From positions 56,916,001-56,980,000 of the forward strand of contig OX419760.1 of the NCBI GenBank assembly GCA_948567375.1: 64,000 nt of DNA, given 5' to 3'. The DNA is from Lunularia cruciata (lineage: Eukaryota > Streptophyta > Marchantiopsida > Lunulariales > Lunulariaceae). Made by a program: the position numbers and the translations under genes. This document shows, in pieces, positions 33,442 to 46,262 of this stretch (its first letter is position 1; every line of letters begins with the position of its first letter). The notes beneath the pieces are model-generated. The model was not told where the DNA came from. It worked only from the letters and a program-made list of their open reading frames with translations, and ran no database searches.

Positions 33442-33449
33442 TATAAATA
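33442..33449 (+). promoter_or_regulatory. TATA box downstream of the HSE-like array
   Basis: TATAAATA within TCTATAAATACC sits 22 bp past the last GAA/TTC motif, a spacing suited to a heat-responsive core promoter. Transcription would run rightward from about 33475. Confidence 0.5.
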
Positions 33450-34459
33450 CCAAAGCCAAAGCTCATGCTAGGCATTCAGAGTTTTCTACATTCAAGTGTC
33501 CCAATGTGAGTTTCCATTCTCCTATTTCTCTCCTCAGTCTCGGTCTTTTACACGGTCATTATTCCCACATGTGAGAAGTACCATTATGATGAACGGTTAC
33601 CAAAATCAGTTCTTGATACAAGTAGCAATACTTTGCTTGTGTGATAGTTGATATGCATAACTAACTTTTTGGCCAAGGCCTCCATGGTAGAGCATGTATA
33701 TGGCCAAAAGTGCACAAAGCCTAAGGTGATTGTAGCCAAAGGTTTTGGAGGAAAAGTTCAACCCAAAGGTCTCCTTTGTACCCAATGCCTATCCATGAGC
33801 ACGATTGAGGCAAATGCCTTCACCAGGCCTCACACTTGGGATAGAAAATTGTGGGCTCAATGTCTTTAGACTTGTCTTTCAATGCTTCTACCTTTCCTTC
33901 TAGACCAAAGTAAAACCACCTAATCCTATCTATTAACTCTAATCTTCACTAATTACTATCAAACTTCTAGTTAAAAAAAATATGCCTATAAAGAAGTAGA
34001 ATGTGCTACTATGATAAAAAATCTATTTAAGGCTTTTGTCAATATAAACATTCATTGAGTCATGCAACTTGAATAAAGTGAACGAACCAAAGCTCTTTGT
34101 TGCTTTACTTACTTTTAAGTATTGGTTGTGTGTATCTTTGATGAGTAGTTCTGAGGAACTTCATAGTAGGAAAATAAGTAGTTGAGTGTGTATAATCACT
34201 AGTGCTTGAGGCTAGGCTCTAGGATCCGTAATAGTTCTGAAAGAATCGAGCAATGACTTGGTCAATATTAAGTGAGCTATAGTTTTGAAAGTACCAAAAT
34301 ATCAAAATGCAAAGATTTGCCACCAATGCAAAGAACCTTCAGAGTTTTGCCTTTTGGGAAGGGTAGACCACATTCTTCAAAGTTTTATTCTTTGTAGTTA
34401 AAGTAGACTCTTTGGAGTGATTGAGTCATCACCTTTAGAGAACCTTAGTTGGAACATAG
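33450..34459. other. No gene recognised
   Basis: Frames at 33365-33574 and 33648-33869 (73 residues) have no motif I know. The sequence may be the transcribed part of the element or gene whose promoter lies at 33205-33449. From about 33900 to 34459 it is AT-rich with no clear open frame. Confidence 0.4.
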
Positions 34460-35020
34460 TGTAAGGTTCCAAGGACAGGAGAAACACAAGAGAAAGACAA
34501 GGTTTCATTCCTCAATACTCTGATGCCCCAAAGGAGCAACTTGTTTTTATTATATAGCAAAGAAGATCCACTCAAAGGTAGCTACAACCTTGGATTAAAA
34601 ACATGGATTTGTGACATGAAGCTCCATCCTTAGATTAGCCGCATGGATTGGTGACATGCCAATCCTTGTCCTATTTGGTAAGTCAAACAAGTTTGACCAA
34701 AGGAAATCTTTCAAGAATCTTCTTGTAGGAATATCAGAACTATTAGAAAGATCTCAACATGACCAAAAAGGGGGAAAAGGCAACACTTTTTTTATCCAAA
34801 GGGAAGGAAAATTTTACTTTTCAAGGCCTAATTCTTTTTTTTAGGCCTCCAAAATTGGCTCTAACGTTTTTGAGGTGTTTTTGGACATTGTCTATTAGTG
34901 GAAGTACTCTTTTGGTGACACCTTTATTTGATCTACTTAGACCATCATATATTACACACATAAAGATATTACCAAGCCCTTTTCCACCACTATATAATAT
35001 GTATAGCTTATAGTATTACA
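34460..35020 (-). mobile_element. Solo LTR of family D, inverted relative to 26785-27517
   Basis: The 561-bp segment starts TGTAAGGTTCC and ends AGTATTACA. Shared text with D1, read reversed, includes the CCAAAGGAGC and ATTATATAG regions and GACATG motifs. Flanks are CATAG and CTTAG, a 4-of-5 match, so an old target duplication is possible. The frames at 34656-35013 lie within the LTR. Confidence 0.6.
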
Positions 35021-35060
35021 CTTAGCTTATATGAAAGTGATTTTAAGAGTTTTCTTTTTG

Positions 35061-35255
35061 CCGTAGTGTTTTGTAGATAGTGACTCTACCCCCTTTAGGG
35101 AGTTGTTCCTGCCCAAGAGATTAAACATGAAACAATGAAGAGCTACAGTAGTGACACTTCCTATCAATTCTAGCCATTTTTTATCCATATCTCCATGTGA
35201 ACAACATATTTCTTATTATTATACTTTATAGTGTATGTTACTGGATTGTCACAAC
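35061..35255 (+). repeat. Diverged family B LTR 3' end
   Basis: CCCAAGAGATTAAA, the later ATAGTGTATG area and the end ATTGTCACA follow the order seen at 31290-31435. Divergence is high. Confidence 0.4.
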
Positions 35256-36144
35256 ACCATTGGTCCATGGTATGGAAGGTGGTCTTAAGTTCCAATAGTA
35301 GACCAATACACTAACTCAAAAGCAAACTAGATGGGTTGTAGTTCCAAAACCAAGAGGTTGAGAGAGTGGGGAGGTGAGTTTGGTCCGCATTATGGTCTAG
35401 GATCTCCAAATGACTGCCGAGGGTATGGATGGGATGACAAGTGAAGCACAAGACCAGAAATTTGATACATATTTTTGGTAGGATTATGTAGTCTTGAACC
35501 TCCCAAAATGGGTGGAAGTTTTTTGGCAAGTTCTATTACATGATCTGGGTATGTTGGTGGATGTTGGGAGTATAAAGGCAAGAGAACCAAATCTTGAACA
35601 AATCTCTTGATTTAGCTCAAGGAAGGGAATTTGGTTGCTGACCAGTTGGGCAGGTAGAGGGTAGGAGTACCTCATATTGGTGGTCACTAGAAAGCTAGCT
35701 TGTGGCTCTAGGCATTTAAGAGATCACTACTCCATTGTAAGGATAGAGATAATATGATGAAAATGACCAAACCCATTATTCTACTAAGAAAATGGCTTGC
35801 AATATTGCACAAGGGACTTGGTTCCCTCTAGAATTATGAATATTTGTATCCTATTTTATTTTTTTGGGTTTTAGTGTCATTGTTGCAAATTCATGGAATA
35901 GAGTTTGGGAAAAGACCTGAAAACACCTATGTTGGATTTGGATTAGCACTACAAACCCTTAACTTGACTCCATTTTGGAGATTGTGTTTTTTAAAGTTCC
36001 TTGTTGTGAGTTTACTAATTTTTGTCTGCTCTAAAAGCTTGCCTAGACTCTTCTAAGCATGATAGGGATCAAATAAAATATCAAATTATTGTTGATGATC
36101 TCTTGAGGGCTTTCTTGCTCAAGAGAGCATTCACTTGAGCTTGT
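35256..36144. other. No gene recognised
   Basis: Short overlapping frames on both strands (35311-35687 minus, 35844-36056 plus) show no domain. Nothing else stands out. Confidence 0.4.
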
Positions 36145-36202
36145 TTGGATAAGTTGGATAAGTTGGATAAGTTGGATAAGTTGGATAAGTTGGATAAGTT
36201 GG
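36145..36202. repeat. Minisatellite, 9-bp unit TTGGATAAG, about six copies
   Basis: TTGGATAAG repeats perfectly about six times with a partial copy at the end. On the minus strand it encodes a (QLI)n run inside the frame 36043-36423, which is therefore probably not a gene. Confidence 0.95.
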
Positions 36203-36427
36203 CAGTAACCACAATCCAAACTAGGTCCAAAATAGATCCAAGGGGTGTTCATTAGAGAAAGTTGACACAACAAGGTGTAGATCTCTTGCCCAAAATCTCT
36301 CACCCAATTAAGCCTGAAGATTAAAATCATCAAGGGAATGACAAGTGCGTTCAAGTGCGTTCTTATCCTACTATAAGCCCTTATTTGAGGTACTTGAGGA
36401 TACCTCCAAACTAAGATCTTCATATTA

Positions 36428-36815
36428 TTGTGGGAGTAAGGGGAAAAAGAACCATACTAACTCTAAGGGATCACGTTCTAATCGATCAAATGGTAAGCAA
36501 AATTTATGTCTAGCCTTATCATAGAGTGCATAGAGAAGCCTGTAGAACATGTAAAGGCTTGGAAAACTAGTCTCAAATAGCTCTAGAAATGATATACCTA
36601 AGATCCTAACCATTCTCATGGATTGATTGGTATCCTTGGAATGGTTAATAAAAGGATGGACAAAGTGTATGTAATCCTAAGTGTCAACAATGTTGATGTA
36701 ACCACTTGTCTCACATATGATCTACAATACACATCCTAAGTGATCCAATCATAGTCCTTGTGCATCTTTGCCACATGGATCTTTACCCTTGTAAGGTAAA
36801 GGGTCAATGAAACAT
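36428..36815 (-). pseudogene. LINE 5' coding fragment
   Basis: The minus frame 36425-36619 reads ELFETSFPSLYMFYRLLYAL and later LVWFFFPLLPQ, matching the N-terminal part of the LINE at 56689-57075 (GLFETSFPCLHLFYRLPRTL). The match continues to 36815 over the finger region (CCTTGTGCATC, GGGTCAATGAAAC). Diverged and frame-broken. Confidence 0.7.
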
Positions 36816-37369
36816 TGGTTATAATGTGTTTCAAGCCACTTGAAATAACACATTGTTCACCAAATAGCAATATTTTCATAAGAAAATGTCTGTTCTCTTG
36901 GAGATATTGTTAGAAATGTTGAGAAATAGAGGTAAATTTCATTGATTGGTCCTTTATTCTTATATCTTTCACTTCTTGGGCAAGAACAATTCCTAAAAAA
37001 ATTTAATGACACCTAAAATGGCACATTACAAAAATTTACAAAGATAAACTCACTCACACATAGAATAAATCCACTCAACTCTTGAAAGTGATATTTCAAT
37101 CCAAGGGCTTATCTCTTTCTAGAGACCTTTCTACACTTTTCCTTTCTCAAAGACACCTTGACTCTAACAATGACCTTTCTACAAAGGCAATTGAACTCCT
37201 AACACAATGGCTTGTTCACTATGAAGGTCCAAAACCCTCAAGGATAGCAAGTTGTCTTAGAAGTTAGAATTGGTATGCACACTTAACTATTCCAAAATTT
37301 TGCTCCTTTGTCTACTTTCAACACTACGAACTCTAATAGGTCAGTCAAGACATTTCTTTAAGATAGTTG
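36816..37369. other. No gene recognised
   Basis: AT-rich DNA. The frame at 37082-37267 has no motif. Nothing else is visible. Confidence 0.4.
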
Positions 37370-40300
37370 GTTTCCCCTTTGTGGTACAAACATTTTTTAG
37401 TTTTTCCAAGTTAGGAGTAAAAGTAAGCAGTTAGGACTAGGAAAGAGAGTATTTTCTTTAGAGATGATTATGATTTAGATCCAAAGAGGAAATTTTGATC
37501 TGACCCAAAGAAATGTACTTCACCTCTGAAAGTTACTTCATACTTCTATTGTACTTAGAAGGCAGAACTGATCAGAGGACATTCATACTTCATCTTGGAG
37601 CAAGGTGAACCAACCCAAGTTCTTGAATAAAATTGCTACCTTGACCCATACAAAGTTAAGGCGAGGTGTCATCCGCAAGAAGGAAATGCATGGGGAGCAA
37701 TATTCAAAAGGGACTAGGCAAAATCATGAGGTGCACATGAACTCCTGATTGAAGAATGACCAAAGAATGATGTGAGGTTGAAGGACTATAAAATGGACAA
37801 TGGCAATATCAAGGTTACAACATTGAGTCAACAAAATTTGGATCTGGCCAGAAAATGTAGAAGTGAAGAGTGGGTAGCTAGATTGCTTTTCATAAGAGCT
37901 TGTGAGAGTAAGAGTGACATGATGCAAATCAAGAATTGTAGATAGATTGCCACCATCTTGATGAGGAACTGCTATTCAGAGGTTAGATATGATAGCTCAA
38001 TTTGAGGTCTTGACCAAATTACAGATTACCTTTTTAACTTGGAATTGGAACCGTAGTTTCCCTTAGTTGATGATTGAAATTGCACCCGAAAAATGTGAAG
38101 AAGGACCTAAGGATGTGGAGAAGGGTGGAAATCCCACTCAGTTGATAGAGGACGACTAGAGATTCATGTTGGGGTTGGATGCAAGAGAACCAATGAGAAT
38201 TACCTTTGATTGGAAGTGTAATCACTTGGAAGAAACCATTGGATTGAAGGTGTCTTTCAGCCAATTGCAAAAGAAGAATGGATACAAGGTCAAGACGTAT
38301 GTGGACTTGCTGAAATGCAATATCATCTAGGCAATGATGACAATGATGAAACCAGAATGTACCATGTACGTGATGAACAAACAAGTAGTCTTCTTCCACA
38401 CGATGTTTGGAGGAGCAAATGAAAATTGGGTAATGTGCTTGTATTTGAGGATAAGGTACATGATGAATGCAATGGCAGATGAATTTACTACCCCAGTTAC
38501 TTTGTGTTGTTTGCAGCTCACCTTTACTTTGGGTTGAACCTGATGACCGCCAAGGAGTGTCAAAGGTAGGTGTTGCATTTTGGTCCTAATTGGCATAGGA
38601 GTGTTGATCCCATTGAGTCAAGATACATCAAAGAGATGAAGGAAAATGACCAATACTTCATAAACACAAAATGTGAGAAGGCAATGACAACTTTGGTCCA
38701 AAAGACAAGAAAGAGGTCCTTATTCAAGGATGTTGCCTTGCCTTTGAAGCAAAGGATGTGATGAAAAATGAATCCTCCTTGAGTTGATTTGTCTTTTGGT
38801 GCAAAGGAAGAGGAAGTTGAGTCCAATTTAGAATACAAAAAGGATGAACTAACATTATGGACTAGGGACTTGGAGACAAAAAGCAAGGATAAACCCAAAG
38901 TGCAATAGGAGGCCATAGAGGAAGAAGATGCATGTTTAGATTGGGAGTTTCACAAGGAAAGTGAAAGGATGGAAGGTGTAGATGCTCCATGTATTAACAT
39001 ACCCAAAGATGAAGAACTAGAGGAAGAGGAAGTAGTGGCAGCCCAAGTGTTCATGCAATGTGAAAAATGGTTGCAACAAGGCCAAAAACAATGGACAACC
39101 CAAGGTAATCTAGAAGATGAAGAAGTACCAAATGTAGTGGAATCTTGATAGAGTGTGAAGACAAAGATCCCAACCAAAGACACAAACCATTGATTTTGAT
39201 GACAACAAAGAAAAAAGTGAGGAGACCATGTTTCAAGGGATCAACTACCTATCAAGTGTAGTGTGTCCATTGTTAGTATATTTCCAAGAGCAGATTTTTG
39301 AATTCCATGAGGAAAATCCTAATATGGCACTAGAGCTACAATTGGTCAAGAAGCTATAGGAAGAGAGAAGAGAATTACAAAAAACTTTGACACAAGTCCA
39401 ATACTTTGGGTTGATGTCATGGTGCAAAAGTAATCATTGGAAGATTTGCAAGGAAGTTATAATCAACACAAGAAGTAGGTTGACTGCCAGATAGAAGAGC
39501 TCTAGGAGAAGAAGGAGGAATTGGTCACCTTGACAAAGGAACTGGTGGCATGAACCAAGAACTCAGTTAGCAAGCAACACGGCTCAAGCAACAAGCCAAC
39601 ACACTCTCAATTACAAGAGATGGTGGATTGCAAGGATTGAGAGTGGAACCTAGATGTGGGAAGGAGAGTGTAGGAGGAACAAAGGCTTCATCAATTGATT
39701 CAACAGTCTGAGTCCATGATGATAAAATAGGAAGCATACATCTATGACTTGGAAAGGAAACACAATGAAGAGGTGAGGATTCCTTGGGCTCAATTAGAAG
39801 TGGAACACCTTTGGATTGCTGATCAAGCCCAGCTTAATGTGGGGATGGAACTGGAAGGATTTGGACTCCATCCAATTAGCCGCACAAAGATACAAGGTGA
39901 TTTTGAGAACAAAGACCAATGTTGAACGGCATGAGGCATATCTCCACAACTTGAAGTTGCAAGTGCAAGAGACTTGGTGCAAGCATGCTCACAATATAGA
40001 CTTGAATTGGTTGTTAAATAACCATAGGGACTATGTAGATAGGAAAGTATGCAAGGTATCAGATAACCTTTATATAAGGTTAGATTTAGTGTAACATGAA
40101 ATAGATAATATTGTTACTTTATTGAATAGCTAGGCCAAAACCCGACCCTAGGGTATTCAACATTGAAATGCAAGTGGATGCGGGGAAGTTACTTGAAGTA
40201 ATTGAGATAATTAAGGAGAGTGAGCAAGGGTTAGATCAAGAAGATGTAGTTACAGCGACAGTCTAGACGGTAGAAGAAGAAGTAATAGTTGATATAGATG

Positions 40301-41136
40301 GACCTAAAATGCCTACAATTGTAGTCATTACTTTGGGTGTCGAAGCTAAAGTAGGTGGATTACTCTGATTTGATCCAAGTCAATAGCAATTACAAATCCA
40401 AAGTAGTGGCTTTGTGAGTAGAGTTGCTTTGTATTTGCAATATTGGTAGAAGTAGTTGTGACAATTAGGTAGTTTTTGTAACTTGCAAGTGATCTGACTT
40501 CTTAGTGCATACATTTGAAGTGACTTGTATTCAATATGAGTAGAAGATGAAGTACTTCTACAATACTTGTCACTTTCTAAATTTTGAGTGTCAACAGAAC
40601 GTGGTTGTCTATGAGTGTTTGAGGAAATTCAGATGCATGTATGGTGGATTTTGAAACCTGAACTCCCCTATGTGTGTTTGACCTTGAGTAGAATACTTGT
40701 AAATAATGCCTTGATAGATCTTGTGAGAACTATAGTGTTACTAGTATTCAACATTCGCAAACATGAACTTGATGTTGACGTGAATTTACTCCCATTCAGA
40801 ACTTGTACCTCATGGGAGAGTAGAATGCAATTTCAAGAAGGAGTGGTTTTGTAATGAAATAGACATCTATGTATTGATTGAATCATCACAATCAAATTCA
40901 AGTGGAAAAAAGTTGAAGAGTTTTGATTACTAATGAAATTATCATTATTGCAACATATTAGAGTGATGTTTGATGTACTCTTCTTGGTGTTTTTTCTACC
41001 CAAGAGGTTAAAGATGTGATCAAATGAACTATTGTGCTACTTTTACTTTGTATTCAACCATTCTTAACACATATCTTTTTGGGAACAAAAGATTACTTAC
41101 ATATTGTTGCAATTCAGTATTTGGTGAGTTTTCACA
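37370..41136 (+). mobile_element. Family B element copy with 3' LTR
   Basis: Leader-like text lies near 37480-37640 and a gag-like block at 38160-38540 (EETIGLKVSFSQLQKKNGYK, then MYVMNKQVVFFHTMFGG). This is followed by a Glu/Lys-rich, probably coiled-coil tail to about 40350 and a diverged LTR at 40457-41136 that ends GAGTTTTCACA. Stops break every frame, although single-residue spacing of the conserved block is kept relative to 29125. No pol motif is present. The plus frame 38334-38537 is the best-preserved part. Confidence 0.55.
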
Positions 41137-43935
41137 ACCTCCAAAGATCAAACACACAAGGAGACAAGAATAACTGTTTCTACAGATATTCAATTGGAAG
41201 TAAAACACTAAGGAATAGCAAGTACAGAAGGATGATAAAAATGACAAAGAGCTCAAGGCCCTTTCATTTATGAATTAAAGAATTGAACACAATGGCACAT
41301 TAAGTGCTTGGCCTTAAATACTTGCACAATCAAAACTAAAGATTATACCAATACAACTTGTTGGTCCAAATCCTAAGTATGAATAGATATACATCCCTTT
41401 GCAAAGGGTACTAACTCCAGAGGAACCAAAGAAATTCCTAAGTAAAATTCTCTAACTCCTAAAGTTTCTCAAGTATCCTAACTAGAATCTATTGTAGTTA
41501 GTCAGCCACATCCTTAATCTTGTATCTTAAATACTCTATAGTCTCCAAGGTCTTGCTATCTATCTTAACCACAAAATGAGCTGCAACTTCTTCCAGCTTC
41601 TTCCTCTTACATTTTTCAAATTTACTTCTAAGTTCTTGAAGTAACTTAGACTCATCTTCTTATAGAAAATAACTATTGAACTCTTCTATGACTGATTAGA
41701 ATCCTGGCACAAGATTTTTACTCTTGCCTTGGGACTCAAGGTCCCTCTTCTTTGATCCCTTTGGCCCTTGTGCCTTCTCCAACTTCCTTGATTCTTGGGA
41801 TCAAACTTGAACTGGTTTCCATTTGTTCAATTTGAGACACCTTGCATGCCATCTTCTTGATTTCTTGATTGCAATGCTCAACTCTACCTTGAGCCTCACA
41901 ATCTTCACCTTTTCCTCTACCATTATCTGACACTCAATCTTCTTTAAAGCTAAGTCATATTAACCGTTGCTATGGCTATGTCAACTACATTTTGCATCTC
42001 CTTGACATCATTCCTACTTGCTACTAGTTTCCTATGAAGGTTTTTCTGTATCTCTCCTTGGCCTGTTCAGTCACCTTTGCCCTCAAGGTCCCATTTTTCC
42101 TTTGACCCATTCAATTCACTCCTTACAGGAGTAATTGAAGAGTGTTCTTCCTCTCATCCTCTCCAAACATCTTCTAAAGGATTGGAACTCTAAATGGTAG
42201 AGGAAAAGGTGAAGATTGTGAGGTAGAGGAAAATAGTAATGGTAGAGGAAAAGGTGTTCCTTCTATCAAGGACAATTCATGGACTTCCTGTTGAGTTTCT
42301 TGTTCATTTTCCAAAATTAGCTTTAACTCCTTCCTTTCAGGTTTCTTTGCCCACTTCTTTAGTCATGACATGATCTGCCTTTGGAAAATCATCCATTTTT
42401 TGCTTCCCAAAACTTATTTTCCCTTCACACATACTTACTTCTTCCTTCTTGGCCTTGTTCATCTTCTTCTAGATTCTCTCTTTGTTCCCTTTGATACTTA
42501 AGCATCCCTTGTCTCCACCTTTCTCAAGAGTTCTAATCCTCTTGGCAAGTTTAGGAAGGAGTCTGTGTTGAGACAGTGCTCCAAGAACATAGTTTTCTCA
42601 TCATTATCTACCAGTCCCTGTTTAATATAGAAGTTGATGACAAACTGCATCAGATAGTGTGAGCCTTTGGCATGGATAAAGTGGCACTTTTGACTAACAT
42701 GGTGGTAAAAGGCAAGAGCCCAATCAAAGGTTGACCAGGCAAATACTTTCTCAAAGGTCAAAACTCGTTGAATAATCACAGATAGTCCATAGGTAGTCTA
42801 TCTACGTGTGAAGAGGAAAAGGAGGGCTAAAATAACATCCTTTTGGATTGGATCTTTGTAAGCCTACACATTTCATCGATTCTTCTCATCTCTCTTCTCC
42901 TTGATTCGGTACTCCATTATGTGCACCAACTTTTTTTGTAACTATTGAAGAGGCATGAAGCCTATCTCCTCCTTTAGATCCTACCTTCCCCTCCTAACAC
43001 TTGCTGCTAGTGGCTAAATATCTAAAGTTGGAAATTTCCTTTCAAGGTATTGTTATTCCTAAACCTTCCATAACGCATTTCCTCAGCCATTGGCATGGAA
43101 GTGTAAGTCCAATTTGAAAGGAGGAGGAAGGTCGAATGTTTTGTTCCAAGAACTCCCTTAGAGCATACATTTTGTGAGATTATGCCTTAGGATTCTTAAG
43201 GATGAGTGGTTCGGTCAAGGGCACCCTTTCCTTACTGACTGACTGTTCATCATTGCAAATGGCTGTGCACTAGTGTGTTCAAGATTGTATCTTGCCTTTG
43301 AAGCTAGACCATCCTACCCAATCCCAACTTCCTAACTCTTGACTTGCAACTTCTTGCACTTCAACAACTTTGCAACAGAGTAAAAATTAATTGTGAATTG
43401 AGATCTTCTCCCCACATATACCTGCTCGACTTAGCCATCACACATATGGAAAGTGACTGATCCCTGGTCCATACTTCCCACACTCTCTTGGACTAAAGAC
43501 AAACTGCCCTTGGTTTTCCCATTTCTTGAACAAGCTATTAATGTCCAAAGATTGGTCTTTCCCTTGTATGTTATACTTTCCTTAAGTTGGCACATTCAAG
43601 GCATTCAAGCATTGACACATGCAAAGAAGTAGTTGTACTTTTCCCGACATGTGTGACATACATCTTGTTTATCTATGAATGGTTTCTCTTTCCTCCAAAG
43701 GTCTAACCCTTTTGGTCGTGCCTTGCCGTTGGATTTCTCCTTTCCTTTGGAGTTGTGCACTTTGGCTTTTGGGCTATTCCTTGTATCCGGTTTTTAAACA
43801 TCTCCTATAGAGCAAATGCTAACGTTACCTTTTCAAGGTACAAATTCCTGGCCTTCGGAATATAAACAAGAATGAAAAGTAGTAAAACAAAAAAAACATT
43901 CCTAGTTTTTCAATTCCTCAATATCACACAACTTT
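41137..43935 (-). pseudogene. Degenerate minus-strand coding remnant, unknown
   Basis: A 93-residue frame (42498-42779) reads KVFAWSTFDWALAFYHHVSQ and HYLMQFVINFYIKQG. It resembles the general look of gag-like or plant-mobile-domain proteins, but I cannot assign it. Further along the minus strand, to 41560, broken frames are rich in Lys, Glu and Arg (EHCNQEIKKMACKVSQIEQM), suggesting a coiled coil. Several stops separate the pieces. From 42800 to 43935 I see no usable frame. Confidence 0.35.
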
Positions 43936-44410
43936 GGATGACCCACATGGGAAGTGAAACCATAACTAGTAGAAAATTAATGATAAGAACACTTATGCTA
44001 CTCTCCATATCCCCTCATAATTGCAAAACCACAACTCATCTCACATCCCACCTAGTGCAAGTAAATGCTAACTTTGAAAACTTTAAAATCTATCAGCTCT
44101 TATAACTTCCATTTCATGTCTGTGTAGTTTTCAAGCTAAATTCCAATGAAACTAAAACATGAAAAACGTTCCAATAAAAAATTCTCAACTCATCATTCTC
44201 AGGGTAAAGTACTCACTCTATACACTAAAAAACTAAATGCATTCATAACTTTCTACTGAATTCTCTCACCTTCAAATTAAGTACTAATGGAATCAAAATT
44301 GAAAAACAAAAAATTTTCACTTGGGTACTATAGGCTAGTGTGCCCTTATAAATTCCAAATTTTCCTCCTCTCTCTCCTTATCAACGCCACCCCTCTCTCG
44401 TGTTTCCATA
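43936..44410 (-). mobile_element. LINE 5' UTR fragment
   Basis: It matches 52260-52740 and 57315-57800: ACCCACATGGGAAG, GCAAAACCACAAC, CATAACTTTCTACT and a pyrimidine-rich end CTCTCTCC. No coding part beyond the extreme start of the finger ORF is kept. Confidence 0.65.
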
Positions 44411-44559
44411 GAAGAAGAGCCAGGAAAAGGAAAAGACGACATGCTCCAAGTGTCTCAACGCTATCTTAAGCTGGTTTTTCTCATAGGCTAGTGTACAAAT
44501 GGACTAACGATGCACAAATGTGCTTTGCTAGGAGTCACATAACACCACACTATATCGTA

Positions 44560-44716
44560 ATATTCTATACAATACTAGGATACTATAAGGGATGTTACAA
44601 ATATAGCGTAATTTTTCATCTATACAATACAATATACTAACAACACTATATTATTATACTATACAGTTACAACTAGTTACTATACAGCTATTACAAATAC
44701 TGTTATACTATACTGT
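44560..44716. repeat. AT-rich ACTATAC-type simple repeats
   Basis: Irregular repeats of ATACTATAC, ACAATAC and TTACAA. No gene. Confidence 0.6.
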
Positions 44717-44816
44717 TACTGGGGCTTAGCCCCATTTTGCCTCCTTTGTTTTATCCTTGTTCAGCTTGATGGGGTCTTCCCTTTTCTTCATGTTTTTCTT
44801 CGCGGCAGTCGCCTTT
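44717..44816 (+). mobile_element. LINE 3' UTR tail, plus orientation
   Basis: It begins with the palindrome GGGGCTTAGCCCC (44721-44733), continues TTGATGGGGTCTTCCC and ends GGCAGTCGCCTTT. Read reversed, it matches the 3' ends of the two LINE copies at 48857-48946 and 54104-54194. Confidence 0.7.
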
Positions 44817-46201
44817 CTTTCTTTACAAATGAAAAAGAGTATCAGTGAAAATCTATTATCATCGTCAGAAACTTGAAGTAATCAATATATGAGAAGCACG
44901 TGCTCCTTGAATTGAAAGACGTCCATCCATGAAAATCTATTATCAGCCATCGTGTCGAAAACCCATTGAGGGCAAACAGGAGTTCCTAAATATTAATCTT
45001 AATTCTTGATAACTGAGCTGACTAGAATTTTAAACCATGAGTTCAAAATATGATTATTTGCTTCAGATGATTTTAAAACTACACTTAGTAATCTTGCCAT
45101 AACTACTTGAATCGAATCAAGTTGATTAAACATGACTTTAAAACACGATTATTTACTTGAGATATATTGAAAATGTTCAACAACATAAACAAATATTACT
45201 TGAGAGGCAAAACGAGCTTTCCAGATAATAATCCTACATCTTTCTAAGTGAGTTGAGTGAGGTTATTTAACCATGACTCAATGGTCTTTTTAGTGATTTG
45301 AGATAATATCGAGAAGAGAATTGGTAATCCTCTACTTGTCCCTACTTGTCCCTACTTAAACCGAGCAAAGTAATTGAATTATGCCTTGATAGTATTATTA
45401 TTCAGTTTAGAGGATACTGAAATACTGAAAACGAAATAATCACATAATTATAGTAATCACCTTAAAACCAATCTACACTTCACAAAAATTCACGTTCAGT
45501 TTCATTCATTTTCGAAAAGAGTCTCAGTCCAGGTGTAAACCGTTAAATCAGTGTACTATGAGTACCTTGACTATGACATGATATAATTTAACAAACCAAT
45601 AAAGTCCATAGAAATATTCTATGCTTGCTTCAATATAATTTTCCAGAATTGCTACCCTTTGAGTTACTCCCGAGTACTAACTATTAGAGAGAGTCGACCG
45701 CAGTGTCTTCTCTGCGTCTGTGTCAATTTAGTATTTTGAAGTGAGTAAAATATCTATAACAATTAACATTTCTTAAATCCCTTACTAGAATGAAAATCCA
45801 AATAACATCTCACCCAGATTTCGGTCGGGTAGAACTCGTGATTCATTAAAGACACTAGTCCATACATTGCATGGGCACCCAACTATATGAGAGACTCAAT
45901 TTTGGGAAAATATCTTCATCGTAAAGTAGACTCGACGTTTTATTAGCAAGAGGGTGTACATCTTTCACCTGGCAAAACTAAAATCAGAAAATAAGTGTGA
46001 AAAAATTTCTTGAGAATTAGAAATAATTCAACTTTTCTAAAGGGAAATTATCGCAATGGCATAGGGAACTGAGTTACATCCGATCAATATTAGAATCAAG
46101 TTTGAGGATGCATGACAGAAACCATGATGCCACCAGATCTTCCTTAGTGAAGTGCAATATTCAGAAAACCTGATCTAAGCTCGCAAATAGGTGACAGTTG
46201 G
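44817..46201. other. No gene recognised
   Basis: AT-rich intergenic DNA with a short direct repeat of TACTTGTCCC near 45336-45360. No frame of note. Confidence 0.5.
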
Positions 46202-46262
46202 AAAGCGACATCGCGTAGGATAGCAAGAAGGATGGGAAGACCCATCAAGTCGTACCAGGATA
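46202..46262 (-). mobile_element. LINE 3' tail fragment, minus orientation
   Basis: AAGCGACATCGCGTAG, then GGATGGGAAGACCC and ATCAAGTCGTACCA match the 3' terminal motif at 54104-54155. The rest of the element is missing, as in a heavily 5'-truncated insertion or a parasitic short element. Confidence 0.55.

Noticed and set aside
36121-36210. CRISPR-like array
   Set aside because: The repeats are contiguous 9-bp units with no spacers, in a eukaryotic setting.
38034-39236. Minus frames resembling membrane proteins
   Set aside because: Antisense of the family B gag-like block on the plus strand.
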